This document shows, piece by piece, positions 42,654 to 51,123 of a stretch of 64,000 nt of DNA. The notes beneath the pieces are model-generated. The model had not been told where the DNA came from. It did no database searches and saw nothing but the letters and a program-made list of their open reading frames with translations. The DNA comes from Frisingicoccus sp009929615 (GTDB lineage: Bacteria; Bacillota; Clostridia; Lachnospirales; Lachnospiraceae): positions 1 through 64,000 of the forward strand of contig JAQUXR010000007.1 of NCBI GenBank assembly GCA_028692275.1. The letters run 5' to 3'. Numbering within the stretch: the stretch's first letter is position 1; the number at the start of each line of letters is the position of its first letter. The translations under genes and the position numbers were made by a program.

Positions 42654-43806
42654 ATACCCACAAATAGTCTGTGTAGACCGGCTGAAGGCCATGATTTAAA
42701 ATAGCTTCATGAACCTCGGAAACACTGCGGGGATCTGAAATTTCAAACTGTTCATCCCCTTTGGCCTCTTCTTCATGTCCTCCGACACCAACACTGACAC
42801 CTGCTGAAATTTTTGTAGCTGCCATACCGATGACATTATCACGGAAACCGGCCCTCTCGCGGGTTGAAATAGTAATTCCGGCAAAAGGCATAAATAAACG
42901 ATAGGCAAGCATGACCTGAAGAAGCTGGGGCTCATGGACATCGTTTGGATTGTTGTCGGCATTATTCACGTAAGGACGGAGCCGCGGTGTAGAAAAAGAT
43001 ATTTCTGCATGAGGGTATTTTTGCTGGATATAATAGGCGTGCATACCGGAAGCAAAAGCATCCTTTCGAAAATCGTCCAGTCCCAGAAGTGCACCAAAGG
43101 AAACACCCCGCATACCCCCCATTAAAGCCCGTTCCTGGGCATTAAATCGATACGGATAGACTCTCTTTGGGCCACTGAGATGCATTTCCTCATATTTTAC
43201 CGGATTATAGGTTTCCTGGTAGACACTGACGAAGTCGGCACCACATTCATGGAGATAGTGGTATTCATCTGAGTTCAGGGGATAAATTTCAATACCAATT
43301 GTAGAAAAATATTTTCGTGCAATTTTCAAGGATTCACCGATGTATTCTACGTCAGACATGTGACGGGATTCTCCTGTAAGAATAAGAATTTCTTTCAGGC
43401 CGGTTTTTGCAATAACAGAAAGTTCATGGTCGATTTCTTCATAAGTTAATTTTGCACGGTGAATTTTGTTTTTACAATTGAAACCACAATAAACACAGTG
43501 GTTTTCACAATAATTTGCAATGTAGAGAGGTGTAAACATACAGACGGAACTCCCAAAGTGATTGCGGGTTTCAATCTTCGCTTTGCGGGCCATATCCTCA
43601 AGGAAAGGAAAGGCGGCAGGCGAGAGAAGTGCTGCAAAATCATCCGGAGAGAGGACATCTTTATTTAAAGCATTTTGAACCTGAGCTGCAGTATAGCGGC
43701 TGTAGGCATAATTCGAGACGCTTTTCAGGACTTTATCCATGACCTCTGAGTCGATAGCTTCCATAAAATCCAGGTATTTCATAGGGTCTTGAGCAACAAT
43801 TTTCAT
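42652..43806 (-). CDS. thiH: 2-iminoacetate synthase
   Basis: ThiH is a radical-SAM tyrosine lyase that makes dehydroglycine for the thiazole ring of thiamin in anaerobes. The 384-residue protein has the CENHCVYCGF cluster motif (C-x3-C-x2-C, about 79-88) and the C-terminal BATS region. GGAGGAT precedes the ATG. It is last in the thiS-thiF-thiG-thiH operon. The choice of ThiH over the oxygen-dependent ThiO fits an anaerobe. Confidence 0.94.
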   Translation of the reverse strand: MKIVAQDPMKYLDFMEAIDSEVMDKVLKSVSNYAYSRYTAAQVQNALNKDVLSPDDFAALLSPAAFPFLEDMARKAKIETRNHFGSSVCMFTPLYIANYCENHCVYCGFNCKNKIHRAKLTYEEIDHELSVIAKTGLKEILILTGESRHMSDVEYIGESLKIARKYFSTIGIEIYPLNSDEYHYLHECGADFVSVYQETYNPVKYEEMHLSGPKRVYPYRFNAQERALMGGMRGVSFGALLGLDDFRKDAFASGMHAYYIQQKYPHAEISFSTPRLRPYVNNADNNPNDVHEPQLLQVMLAYRLFMPFAGITISTRERAGFRDNVIGMAATKISAGVSVGVGGHEEEAKGDEQFEISDPRSVSEVHEAILNHGLQPVYTDYLWV

Positions 43807-43818
43807 GACTTTATCCTC

Positions 43819-44586
43819 CTAGTTTTCAAGAAATCCAGTCAGAGGGCTGGAAGCTTCACCACGGTATTCAAGAACACGTCCGGGGCCGGCAAGGTAAGCA
43901 AGACGTCCGGCTTCAATAGCAAGTTTGAAAGCTTTTGCCATTGCAGCAACATCTCCGGCAGTAGCAACAGCGGTGTTTGCCATAACAGCGTCAACACCTA
44001 ATTCCATCGCCTCGCAGGCCTGAGATGGACGACCGATGCCTGCATCTACAATTACAGGAAGATCAATTTCCTCAACGATCATTTTCACAAAGTCCCGGGT
44101 GCACAAACCTTTGTTACTGCCAATTGGAGCACCTAAAGGCATAATGGCAGCAGCACCGGCATTCATTAAGGAGCGGGCGGCTACTAAATCAGGCATCATA
44201 TACGGCATAACAACAAAACCTTCTTTCGCTAAAATTTCTGTAGCCTTAATGGTTTCGTAATTGTCAGGCATAAGGTATTTTGATTCGTGAACAACTTCGA
44301 TTTTGACAAAGTCACCACAACCCAGTTCTCTGGAAAGACGGGCAATCCGGACAGCTTCTTCAGCGGTTCTTGCTCCGGAAGTGTTTGGAAGCAGGGTGAT
44401 GCCTTCGGGCATATAGTCGAGAATATTCTCTTTACCACCGGCATTGGCACGGCGCAGAGCCAGAGTTGCCATTTCAACACCTCCGTTTTCGATAACCGCC
44501 TGAGTCATTTCCAAAGAAAATTTTCCCGAACCTAAAATAAAACGGGAATTAAATTCATGTCCTCCAATAATCAATGTATCTTTCAT
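43819..44586 (-). CDS. thiG: Thiazole synthase
   Basis: ThiG assembles the thiazole phosphate from deoxyxylulose phosphate, ThiS-thiocarboxylate sulfur and dehydroglycine. The 255-residue TIM-barrel protein opens LIIGGHEFNSRFILGSGKF; the Schiff-base lysine lies in DFVKIEV, and phosphate binding is by VDAGIGRPSQA and the MANTAVATA segment. It is placed between thiF and thiH in the operon, 20 and 12 bp away. Confidence 0.96.
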   Translation of the reverse strand: MKDTLIIGGHEFNSRFILGSGKFSLEMTQAVIENGGVEMATLALRRANAGGKENILDYMPEGITLLPNTSGARTAEEAVRIARLSRELGCGDFVKIEVVHESKYLMPDNYETIKATEILAKEGFVVMPYMMPDLVAARSLMNAGAAAIMPLGAPIGSNKGLCTRDFVKMIVEEIDLPVIVDAGIGRPSQACEAMELGVDAVMANTAVATAGDVAAMAKAFKLAIEAGRLAYLAGPGRVLEYRGEASSPLTGFLEN

Positions 44587-44606
44587 TATATAATCCTCCT
44601 AAAAAA

Positions 44607-45236
44607 TTAAACTTCTTCGATTCCAAGTAATAACCGAAGTGCCATATTGGCTTCATGAGCTGCACAAATCTGAACCCGCGGAGCCATGAGAGATATTCCG
44701 GATTCTATTCCGGAAGTTTTGTCACCGCATAAATAAAGGCGACTCATAACTTTTTCAGTACGTATAGTATTGGAACTGCCATAGCCAGCCATGCCGGAGC
44801 CTGATAAAACAGTCAACTGTGGATTTTGAAGGAGCAGTGTGTTGATAAGCATTGCTTTGTTTTCAGCTTTATCAAAAGCCTCGCATACTAAATCACAGCC
44901 GGAAAAAATGTCAGAAGCATTATCTTCCGTAATATATGTATCTATGGTATCCAGATGGATAAAAGGGTTTGCCTGCAGAATCAGAGATTTTAAAGCCTCC
45001 GTTTTTTGCAGCCCCAGGTGGGACACCATGTAATGCTGACGGTTCAAATTGCTGGGCTCTACTTTATCAAAATCAACAAGCAGGAGATGGCCGACACCAC
45101 TGCGGGCCAGCATCATGGCAATATTGGAACCCAGGCCGCCAAGACCGGCAATTCCGACATAGGCCCTTGAGAGTGTCTCAAAAACCCGCTGTCCGTGACG
45201 CTCGATGAGCATGGCATCATAATCATGCTTTGTCAT
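44607..45236 (-). CDS. thiF: Sulfur carrier protein adenylyltransferase ThiF
   Basis: ThiF activates the C-terminus of ThiS by adenylation so that sulfur can be added. The 209-residue protein is the short clostridial form of the E1/MoeB/ThiF fold, with GLGGLGSNIAMMLARSG (about 29-45) as the ATP-binding loop and LLVDFDKVEPSNLNRQ next. The zinc-binding CxxC pairs of the longer E. coli protein are not seen. The ATG at 45236 overlaps the region of the thiS stop with GGAGGTGG upstream; an in-frame start at 45281 would lie inside thiS. Confidence 0.9.
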   Translation of the reverse strand: MTKHDYDAMLIERHGQRVFETLSRAYVGIAGLGGLGSNIAMMLARSGVGHLLLVDFDKVEPSNLNRQHYMVSHLGLQKTEALKSLILQANPFIHLDTIDTYITEDNASDIFSGCDLVCEAFDKAENKAMLINTLLLQNPQLTVLSGSGMAGYGSSNTIRTEKVMSRLYLCGDKTSGIESGISLMAPRVQICAAHEANMALRLLLGIEEV

Positions 45237-45237
45237 A

Positions 45238-45432
45238 TCAGCCACCTCCGACAAAATGTACAATTTCAAGGGTATCCGCATCGCTGAGCATTACTGTAGG
45301 ATAGGAACCGGATGGAACTATTTCGCCATTGCGTTCAACGGCAACACGCCCGGTGCTGTAACCATGGGTATCAAGGAACTCCCTTAAGGATACCGGATGT
45401 TCAAGACGAAGGGCTTCACCATTAACTTTCAT
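45238..45432 (-). CDS. thiS: Sulfur carrier protein ThiS
   Basis: This 64-residue ubiquitin-like protein carries sulfur as a C-terminal thiocarboxylate for thiazole formation. It ends FVGGG, the glycine tail needed for adenylation by ThiF. AAAGGAG precedes the ATG at 45432; the in-frame start at 45450 precedes that site. It is first in thiSFGH. No TPP riboswitch is visible in the short upstream gap. Confidence 0.93.
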   Translation of the reverse strand: MKVNGEALRLEHPVSLREFLDTHGYSTGRVAVERNGEIVPSGSYPTVMLSDADTLEIVHFVGGG

Positions 45433-45466
45433 GGAATTCACTCCTTTCAAAAGCTTTTAAACGCAC

Positions 45467-45501
45467 AAAAAGGGATACACCCGTGGTGGTGTACCCCTTT
45501 T
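45467..45501 (-). terminator. Hairpin between argH and thiS
   Basis: In minus-strand RNA, arms 45501-45488 and 45481-45467 form about 14 bp (one mismatch), ending in TTTTT. It terminates argH or attenuates entry into thiSFGH. No good promoter is visible between it and thiS. Confidence 0.75.
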
Positions 45502-45561
45502 ATAAAGCGTTCTATTGCTAAATAAACTTAACAAACAATATTAACTTCATGTATCAAAATA

Positions 45562-46953
45562 TCACAGGACAGGTGTCTTGTCAAGATATTCTCGTTCAAT
45601 AGAGATAACATTCTTCATGGCCTCGATTCCCGGTGCACCAATAGTATTACGCATGTTGACACAGGTTTCAAGGGAAATGGCTTCAAAAATATCTTTGTCA
45701 AATACAGGACTGATAGCCTTGTATTCGTCTAATGTCAATTCATCTAAGGCCTTATTCTTCTCAATACCATAGAGAACAAGCTGTCCGATAATTCCATGGG
45801 CATCCCGGAAAGGAACACCGTGCTTTACAAGATAGTCAGCAGCATCAGTGGCATTTGTAAAACCACCCATGGCACTTTTTGCCATAGCTGCTTTATTCAC
45901 TTTCATTGTCTTAATCATGCCGGTGAAGAGCTTGATGCATCCTTTGGCGGTATCAATAGCATCAAAAGTTAATTCTTTATCTTCCTGCATGTCTTTATTA
46001 TAAGCGAGAGGAAGACCTTTCATCGTTGTGAGAATAGAGAAGAGGGCACCGTAAACCCGTCCTGTTTTTCCACGGACAAGTTCTGCAATATCCGGATTCT
46101 TCTTCTGAGGCATAATACTGCTTCCGGTTGAATAAGCATCATCCAATTCAATAAACTGATATTCATTGGTATTCCAGATGATAATTTCTTCGGAAAAGCG
46201 GCTCAGATGCATCATAACAGTTGAAAGGGCGCTGAGGAGTTCAATAACATAGTCTCTGTCGGAGACGGAATCCATACTGTTAAGTGTTGGACCGTCAAAA
46301 TCTAACAGGGAAGCCGTGTATTCACGATCCAGTGGATATGTTGTTCCTGCTAAGGCACCGGCACCGAGAGGGCAGGTGTTCATACGATGATAGATATCGT
46401 AGAGACGGCTGCGGTCACGTTTAAACATTTCAAAATAAGCACCAAAATGATGAGCCAGTGTCAGTGGCTGGGCTTTCTGAAGATGTGTAAAGCCGGGCAT
46501 AAAAGTATCTGTATGCTGGGTCATAATCGTCAGAATTTCTTCAAGGAGATCTTTTAAAAGAACATCACATTCTTTGATTTCATCTCGGGTGTATAATTTC
46601 ATATCGAGAGCAACCTGGTCATTACGGCTACGGCCGGTATGAAGTTTTTTGCCGGTTTCACCGGTGCGTTCAATGAGAGTGGCTTCCACAAAACTGTGAA
46701 TATCCTCATAACTGCCGGGAATCTCCAGTGTTCCGTCGGTCAATTCTTTCTTAATATCGGTCAGGGCAGCAACAATGGTATCCCGTTCGCTGTCTGTTAA
46801 AATCTTTTGTTTAGCGAGCATAGTCACATGGGCAATGCTGCCGTCAATATCCTGTTTATAAAATTTCTGATCAAAAGAAATGGATGCATTGAAATTATGC
46901 ACCAGTTGATCTGTTTCTTTTGTAAAGCGTCCGCCCCATAATTTTAATTCCAT
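45562..46953 (-). CDS. argH: Argininosuccinate lyase
   Basis: ArgH splits argininosuccinate to arginine and fumarate. The 463-residue fumarase/aspartase-superfamily protein has HTGRSRNDQVALD (about 106-118), HLQKAQPLTLAHH with the conserved histidine, and the signature GSSIMPQKKNPD (about 279-290, with the catalytic serine). argG is not adjacent. It has its own promoter and shares a direction with the thiSFGH operon downstream. Confidence 0.96.
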   Translation of the reverse strand: MELKLWGGRFTKETDQLVHNFNASISFDQKFYKQDIDGSIAHVTMLAKQKILTDSERDTIVAALTDIKKELTDGTLEIPGSYEDIHSFVEATLIERTGETGKKLHTGRSRNDQVALDMKLYTRDEIKECDVLLKDLLEEILTIMTQHTDTFMPGFTHLQKAQPLTLAHHFGAYFEMFKRDRSRLYDIYHRMNTCPLGAGALAGTTYPLDREYTASLLDFDGPTLNSMDSVSDRDYVIELLSALSTVMMHLSRFSEEIIIWNTNEYQFIELDDAYSTGSSIMPQKKNPDIAELVRGKTGRVYGALFSILTTMKGLPLAYNKDMQEDKELTFDAIDTAKGCIKLFTGMIKTMKVNKAAMAKSAMGGFTNATDAADYLVKHGVPFRDAHGIIGQLVLYGIEKNKALDELTLDEYKAISPVFDKDIFEAISLETCVNMRNTIGAPGIEAMKNVISIEREYLDKTPVL

Positions 46954-46994
46954 AGTAAATTCACTTCTTTCTCTATATAATGTATGTCTTCACA

Positions 46995-47023
46995 ATATTA
47001 GCTTATTTTTAATGGAAATGCAA
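46995..47023 (-). promoter_or_regulatory. Promoter of argH
   Basis: On the minus strand, TTGCAT (47023-47018), 17 bp, TAATAT (47000-46995). The leader is about 35 bases. It is divergent from the rpsO promoter. Confidence 0.55.
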
Positions 47024-47047
47024 GGAATAATAGGGGAAAATAGTGTC

Positions 47048-47076
47048 TTTACAATAAAATCTGTCTATGCTATAAT
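47048..47076 (+). promoter_or_regulatory. Promoter of rpsO
   Basis: TTTACA (47048-47053), 17 bp, TATAAT (47071-47076) preceded by TGC, so both core and extended -10 elements are strong, as expected for a ribosomal protein gene. Confidence 0.8.
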
Positions 47077-47096
47077 GACAAAGTATGAAAAAATAA

Positions 47097-47140
47097 CCTA
47101 TGCTCAGACAGGGAAACTCCAGCCCACTCTTAGCATAAGG
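47097..47140 (+). promoter_or_regulatory. Structured rpsO leader (putative S15 autoregulatory element)
   Basis: CCTATGCT (47097-47104) pairs with 47132-47140 (one bulge), and an internal GGG (47111-47113) can pair with CCC (47123-47125). It lies between the promoter and the ribosome binding site of rpsO. S15 is known to repress its own leader in several phyla through differing structures; membership here is inferred. Confidence 0.5.
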
Positions 47141-47168
47141 CATTTCAAATTTTAGGAGGAATTGTATA

Positions 47169-47435
47169 ATGATTACAACAGAAATGAAAAAAGAGATTAT
47201 TGCTACTCATGGAAGAACACCGGGAGACACAGGTTCACCTGAAGTTCAGATTGCTTTATTGACAGCAAGAATCAGTGATTTAACAGAGCATTTAAAAGTG
47301 CACAAAAAAGATCATCATTCCAGACGTGGTCTGTTAAAAATGGTTGGTCAGAGACGTGGTATGCTTGACTATCTTAAGAAAACAGATATCGAAAGATACA
47401 GAGCTATTGTCCAGAAATTAGGTTTAAGAAAATAA
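47169..47435 (+). CDS. rpsO: 30S ribosomal protein S15
   Basis: This 88-residue protein binds the central domain of 16S rRNA early in small-subunit assembly. Length and sequence are typical, with GDTGSPEVQIALLTARI (about 20-36), HKKDHHSRRGLL and the C-terminal YRAIVQKLGLRK. TTAGGAGG precedes the ATG. A hairpin follows, then pnp: the rpsO-pnp pair is widely conserved. Confidence 0.98.
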   Translation: MITTEMKKEIIATHGRTPGDTGSPEVQIALLTARISDLTEHLKVHKKDHHSRRGLLKMVGQRRGMLDYLKKTDIERYRAIVQKLGLRK

Positions 47436-47445
47436 TTTTCAGGTT

Positions 47446-47469
47446 GTGGGATGGAGCTTTCCATCCCAC
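47446..47469 (+). terminator. Hairpin after rpsO
   Basis: A 9-bp stem (47446-47454 with 47461-47469), 6-base loop, weak T tract. Partial termination before pnp is likely. Confidence 0.6.
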
Positions 47470-47523
47470 TATTTGTGTAAAATGGTTTTCAGGGTGAATA
47501 TGCTTTCGCAGGAATTCTCAACT

Positions 47524-47575
47524 CGAGACCACTGAAAAGAGGATGTCTATGGACGTTCGTTTTTCAGTAGTTTCG
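47524..47575 (+). ncRNA. Long near-perfect hairpin in the pnp leader (possible RNase III site)
   Basis: Positions 47524-47547 pair with 47552-47575 over about 24 bp, with several G-T pairs, one mismatch and a 4-base loop. There is no T run, so it is not a terminator. It sits 50 bp upstream of the pnp ATG, where E. coli has the RNase III hairpin used in pnp autocontrol. Confidence 0.6.
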
Positions 47576-47625
47576 ATGAGCTCCTGTGAAAATATAAATA
47601 TTTTATTTTTATAAGGAGAATGATT

Positions 47626-49719
47626 ATGGCAAAAGAGTACAAGAGTTATTCGATGGAACTTGCAGGAAGAACCCTGCGTGTGGATATCGACAGAGTTGCT
47701 AAACAGGCAAACGGCGCAGCATTTATGCATTATGGGGATACAGTTATCCTTTCCACTGCAACAGCTTCAGAAAAACCAAGAGATGGAATTGATTTCTTCC
47801 CTTTGAGTGTTGAATTTGAAGAAAAGATGTATTCCGTTGGAAAGATTCCTGGAGGTTTTAATAAAAGAGAGGGTAAAGCCAGTGAACATTCTGTATTGAC
47901 TTCCCGTGTTATTGACCGTCCAATGCGTCCTTTATTCCCAAAGGATTATAGAAATGATGTAACATTGAACAATCTGATTATGAGCGTTGATCCTGATGCG
48001 AATCCAGAAGTTGTAGCTATGCTTGGTTCTTCCATCGCTGTAGCTATTTCTGATATTCCTTTTGATGGTCCTATCGCTGCAACCCAGATGGGCCTCGTTG
48101 ACGGAAAATTAGTTGTTAATCCAACTGCTGATGAAAAAGCAAATTCTGACATGGCTTTAACAGTTGCTTCAACTCGTGAAAAAGTTATTATGATTGAAGC
48201 TTCTGCAAATGAAGTTCCGGAAGATAAGATGACAGAAGCTATTTTTGCAGCTCATGAGATGAATCAGGAAGTTATCAAATTTATCGATACAATCGTTGCT
48301 GAATGCGGTAAAGAGAAACATAGCTATACAAGTTGTTCTGTACCAGAAGAATTATTTGCTGCTATTAAAGAAATCATTCCTCCGGCAGAGATGGAAGAAG
48401 CTGTATTTACGGATGAGAAACAGGTTCGTGATGAGAACATCCGTCAGATTAAAGACAGATTAGCAGAAGCTTTTGCTGATAACGAAGAATGGCTTGAATT
48501 AATTGGTGAGGCTGTATATCAGTATCAGAAAAAGACAGTTCGTAAGATGATTCTTAAAGATCATAAGCGTCCGGACGGCCGTGCATTGAACCAGATTCGT
48601 CCACTTGCAGCAGAAGTAGATTTACTTCCTAGAGTTCATGGATCTGCTATGTTCACTCGTGGACAAACTCAGATTTGTACCGTAACAACACTTGCTCCTT
48701 TATCTGAAGCACAGCGTGTTGACGGACTTGATGCAGCAGTGACATCTAAACGTTATATGCATCATTATAATTTCCCGTCATACTCCGTTGGTGAGACAAA
48801 ACCATCCAGAGGACCGGGACGTCGTGAAATCGGTCATGGAGCATTGGCAGAGAAAGCATTGCTTCCTGTACTTCCAAGTACTGAAGAATTCCCATATGCA
48901 ATCCGTACCGTTTCTGAGACATTTGAATCGAATGGTTCAACTTCCCAGGCAAGTGTATGTGCATCAACAATGTCTCTGATGGCAGCTGGTGTACCGATTA
49001 AGAAACAGGTTGCCGGAATTTCTGCAGGCCTTGTGACTGGTGATACAGATGATGATTATGTTGTATTGACAGATATCCAGGGATTGGAAGATTTCTTTGG
49101 TGACATGGACTTTAAAGTAGCCGGTACACATGATGGTATTACAGCTATTCAGATGGATATTAAGATTCATGGTCTGACTCGTCCGATTATTGAAGAAGCT
49201 ATCCGTCGCACAAAAGAAGCCCGTGAATATATTATTAACGAAGTTCTTACTCCGGCGATTGCTGAACCTCGTAAAGAAGTTGGCGAGTACGCACCAAAGA
49301 TTACTCAGATTATGATTAATCCACAGAAGATTGGTGAAGTTGTTGGCGCTAAGGGTAAAGTAATCAACCAGATTATTGAAGAAACAGGCGTTAAAATTGA
49401 CATCACTGATGATGGAGCTGTTTCCATCTGCGGTTTAGAAAAAGACAACATCAACAAGGCAATCGAGATGATTGAGATGATTACTTCTGAATTCGAAGAA
49501 GGCAAGATTTACGAAGGTAAAGTTGTAAGCATCAAAGATTTCGGTGCATTCCTTGAATTCGCTCCGGGTAAAGAAGGTATGGTTCATATCTCTAAATTGG
49601 ATAGCAAACGTGTCAATAAAGTAGAAGACGTTTTATCCATGGGTGAAGTCATTAAGGTTAAATGCCTTGGAAAAGATAAAATGGGTCGTATCAGCTTCAG
49701 CAAAAAAGATGCTGAATAA
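47626..49719 (+). CDS. pnp: Polyribonucleotide nucleotidyltransferase (PNPase)
   Basis: PNPase degrades RNA 3'-to-5' by phosphorolysis and can add tails. The 697-residue protein has two RNase PH domains (about 10-220 and 310-545, with FTRGQTQ in the second), a KH domain (about 550-610, GKGGxVI-like VGAKGKVINQI) and an S1 domain (about 618-690). AAGGAG fits the ATG at 47626; an ATG two codons upstream is too close. It follows rpsO, and a strong terminator lies beyond. Confidence 0.97.
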   Translation: MAKEYKSYSMELAGRTLRVDIDRVAKQANGAAFMHYGDTVILSTATASEKPRDGIDFFPLSVEFEEKMYSVGKIPGGFNKREGKASEHSVLTSRVIDRPMRPLFPKDYRNDVTLNNLIMSVDPDANPEVVAMLGSSIAVAISDIPFDGPIAATQMGLVDGKLVVNPTADEKANSDMALTVASTREKVIMIEASANEVPEDKMTEAIFAAHEMNQEVIKFIDTIVAECGKEKHSYTSCSVPEELFAAIKEIIPPAEMEEAVFTDEKQVRDENIRQIKDRLAEAFADNEEWLELIGEAVYQYQKKTVRKMILKDHKRPDGRALNQIRPLAAEVDLLPRVHGSAMFTRGQTQICTVTTLAPLSEAQRVDGLDAAVTSKRYMHHYNFPSYSVGETKPSRGPGRREIGHGALAEKALLPVLPSTEEFPYAIRTVSETFESNGSTSQASVCASTMSLMAAGVPIKKQVAGISAGLVTGDTDDDYVVLTDIQGLEDFFGDMDFKVAGTHDGITAIQMDIKIHGLTRPIIEEAIRRTKEAREYIINEVLTPAIAEPRKEVGEYAPKITQIMINPQKIGEVVGAKGKVINQIIEETGVKIDITDDGAVSICGLEKDNINKAIEMIEMITSEFEEGKIYEGKVVSIKDFGAFLEFAPGKEGMVHISKLDSKRVNKVEDVLSMGEVIKVKCLGKDKMGRISFSKKDAE

Positions 49720-49744
49720 GTAAAAGTATAGCCTTAGAGAGAAT

Positions 49745-49797
49745 CCGGCTGTTCTTAGAAAGTTTTTTGAGCTTTTTAGGACAGCCGGTTTTTTTTA
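49745..49797 (+). terminator. Rho-independent terminator after pnp
   Basis: A long stem with CCGGCTGT (from 49745) pairing with ACAGCCGG (49781-49788) and inner pairs, followed by eight T. Confidence 0.92.
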
Positions 49798-49935
49798 TGC
49801 GATGAGAGATTTCTTTGAATTCTTATTTATTGAAAATGTCGAAATTATCCAGATATATGCCCTTGTATATTGGATGATTTTACTGTAAAATATAGCTATA
49901 TGAACAAATGGAGATAAAGAAGGTAGGCAGAATTA

Positions 49936-50976
49936 ATGAAAACACGAATATGTCCTTTATGCGATCAACCGATGAAAAAACCACATCATTGTGATAATTG
50001 TAATTCTTTCATCTGGAAACCGAATTACATAGATATTCATTATAGTTCAGATGTAATGAGCGGAGATGACTGCTCCTATGATGCAATGCCTCATAAGTAT
50101 GACTATCATGATGATGGGACAGTGACGATGACGCCGGAGCAGCAAGAAGACTATGGAAGACCGGTGAAGCCGAAACGAAATTCTCGGGTGGATGAAGGTT
50201 ATACACCGGCTGAAAACTATGCACCGAATGAAACTTTTGAACCTAAGAAGGTGAGAAAGCCCCGCAGCGGTAAGATGATAACGATTATTGTCGTAGTGCT
50301 TATTTTATTAACGGTTCTGCCGGAGATTATTATGGGCATTGTCGGCGTAATACGTTCAGAAAACATGAATGATGAGAATCCTGGAATCATCTTTGACGGA
50401 GATGACGAGGATGATTTGGATTTTGATTATGATAGTTCGTCGAATGAAAAGGAATTTACAGATGAGGAGGTGATTGCACAAGGAGAGGAATGTAATGGCA
50501 GCTACCACATGGATATCACGGCTGAAGAATTTTTCAAAGTGATGGAGCCTGCACTTGACAAACTGGATGTAGATACAGCAGATTATAATGAATCATCGAA
50601 TAATCATGCTTATATTTATGGCAGTACGACATCAACCTATTACGACACAGACCGGATGTATCAGTTAGATGATTCTGTCGGTTATTATTATGACGTCATA
50701 TGGGATACGGTCAGCGGAAGGCTTCATGATGTGGGATTTAATGTTACCAGCAGAGATGGGACTGAAGCGTTTTTCGAAGCAACGATGGAGGCCCTGACAG
50801 GTGATGGAGAAAGTTTCATGGATGAATTCAAAAAGAACCGTGAAACAGCAGAAGAAGAGACCTATGTTTTTTATAACACAGATGAATATGAAGTATACAT
50901 TAATTATACTGACTATTCTGACGATGGTTCCGGGTCAGAAGTTTCATATTATATCTCAATTACCCAAGCTATGTAA
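49936..50976 (+). CDS. Zinc-ribbon, single-pass membrane protein of unknown function
   Basis: This 346-residue protein starts with a CxxC...CxxC zinc ribbon (C6, C9, C19, C22). A low-complexity, Tyr/Asp-rich linker (about 25-112) leads to one membrane helix (about 114-139), an acidic stretch (about 140-175) and a C-terminal domain (about 180-346) with no recognised family but many Tyr and Asp. By the positive-inside rule the ribbon is cytoplasmic and the C-terminal domain extracellular. The layout recalls other Firmicutes zinc-ribbon membrane proteins of unknown role. It has no operon partner. Confidence 0.72.
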   Translation: MKTRICPLCDQPMKKPHHCDNCNSFIWKPNYIDIHYSSDVMSGDDCSYDAMPHKYDYHDDGTVTMTPEQQEDYGRPVKPKRNSRVDEGYTPAENYAPNETFEPKKVRKPRSGKMITIIVVVLILLTVLPEIIMGIVGVIRSENMNDENPGIIFDGDDEDDLDFDYDSSSNEKEFTDEEVIAQGEECNGSYHMDITAEEFFKVMEPALDKLDVDTADYNESSNNHAYIYGSTTSTYYDTDRMYQLDDSVGYYYDVIWDTVSGRLHDVGFNVTSRDGTEAFFEATMEALTGDGESFMDEFKKNRETAEEETYVFYNTDEYEVYINYTDYSDDGSGSEVSYYISITQAM

Positions 50977-51045
50977 ATTGATTTTGGGATTGTCTTGAAA
51001 TATGAACAATTTTTCCACGTCTATTCCTTGACTTGATTGTTCAAC

Positions 51046-51074
51046 TTGTATTAAAATAACTATTGGAATATAAT
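51046..51074 (+). promoter_or_regulatory. Promoter of the pyruvate:ferredoxin oxidoreductase gene
   Basis: TTGTAT (51046-51051), 17 bp, TATAAT (51069-51074). The leader is about 43 bases with AAAGGAG before the ATG at 51124. Confidence 0.7.
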
Positions 51075-51123
51075 GCGTACAGCATTATTATATGCTACAC
51101 AAATGAAAGGAGATTTTTTCAAA

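Noticed and set aside
45433..45561. Possible TPP riboswitch before thiS
   Set aside because: The conserved CTGAGA and ACCTGATCTGG-type segments are absent and the hairpin present is a simple terminator-like stem.
51013..51046. Alternative upstream promoter elements (TTGACT, TTGATT) before nifJ
   Set aside because: No -10 lies at proper spacing from them, whereas TTGTAT-17-TATAAT fits well.
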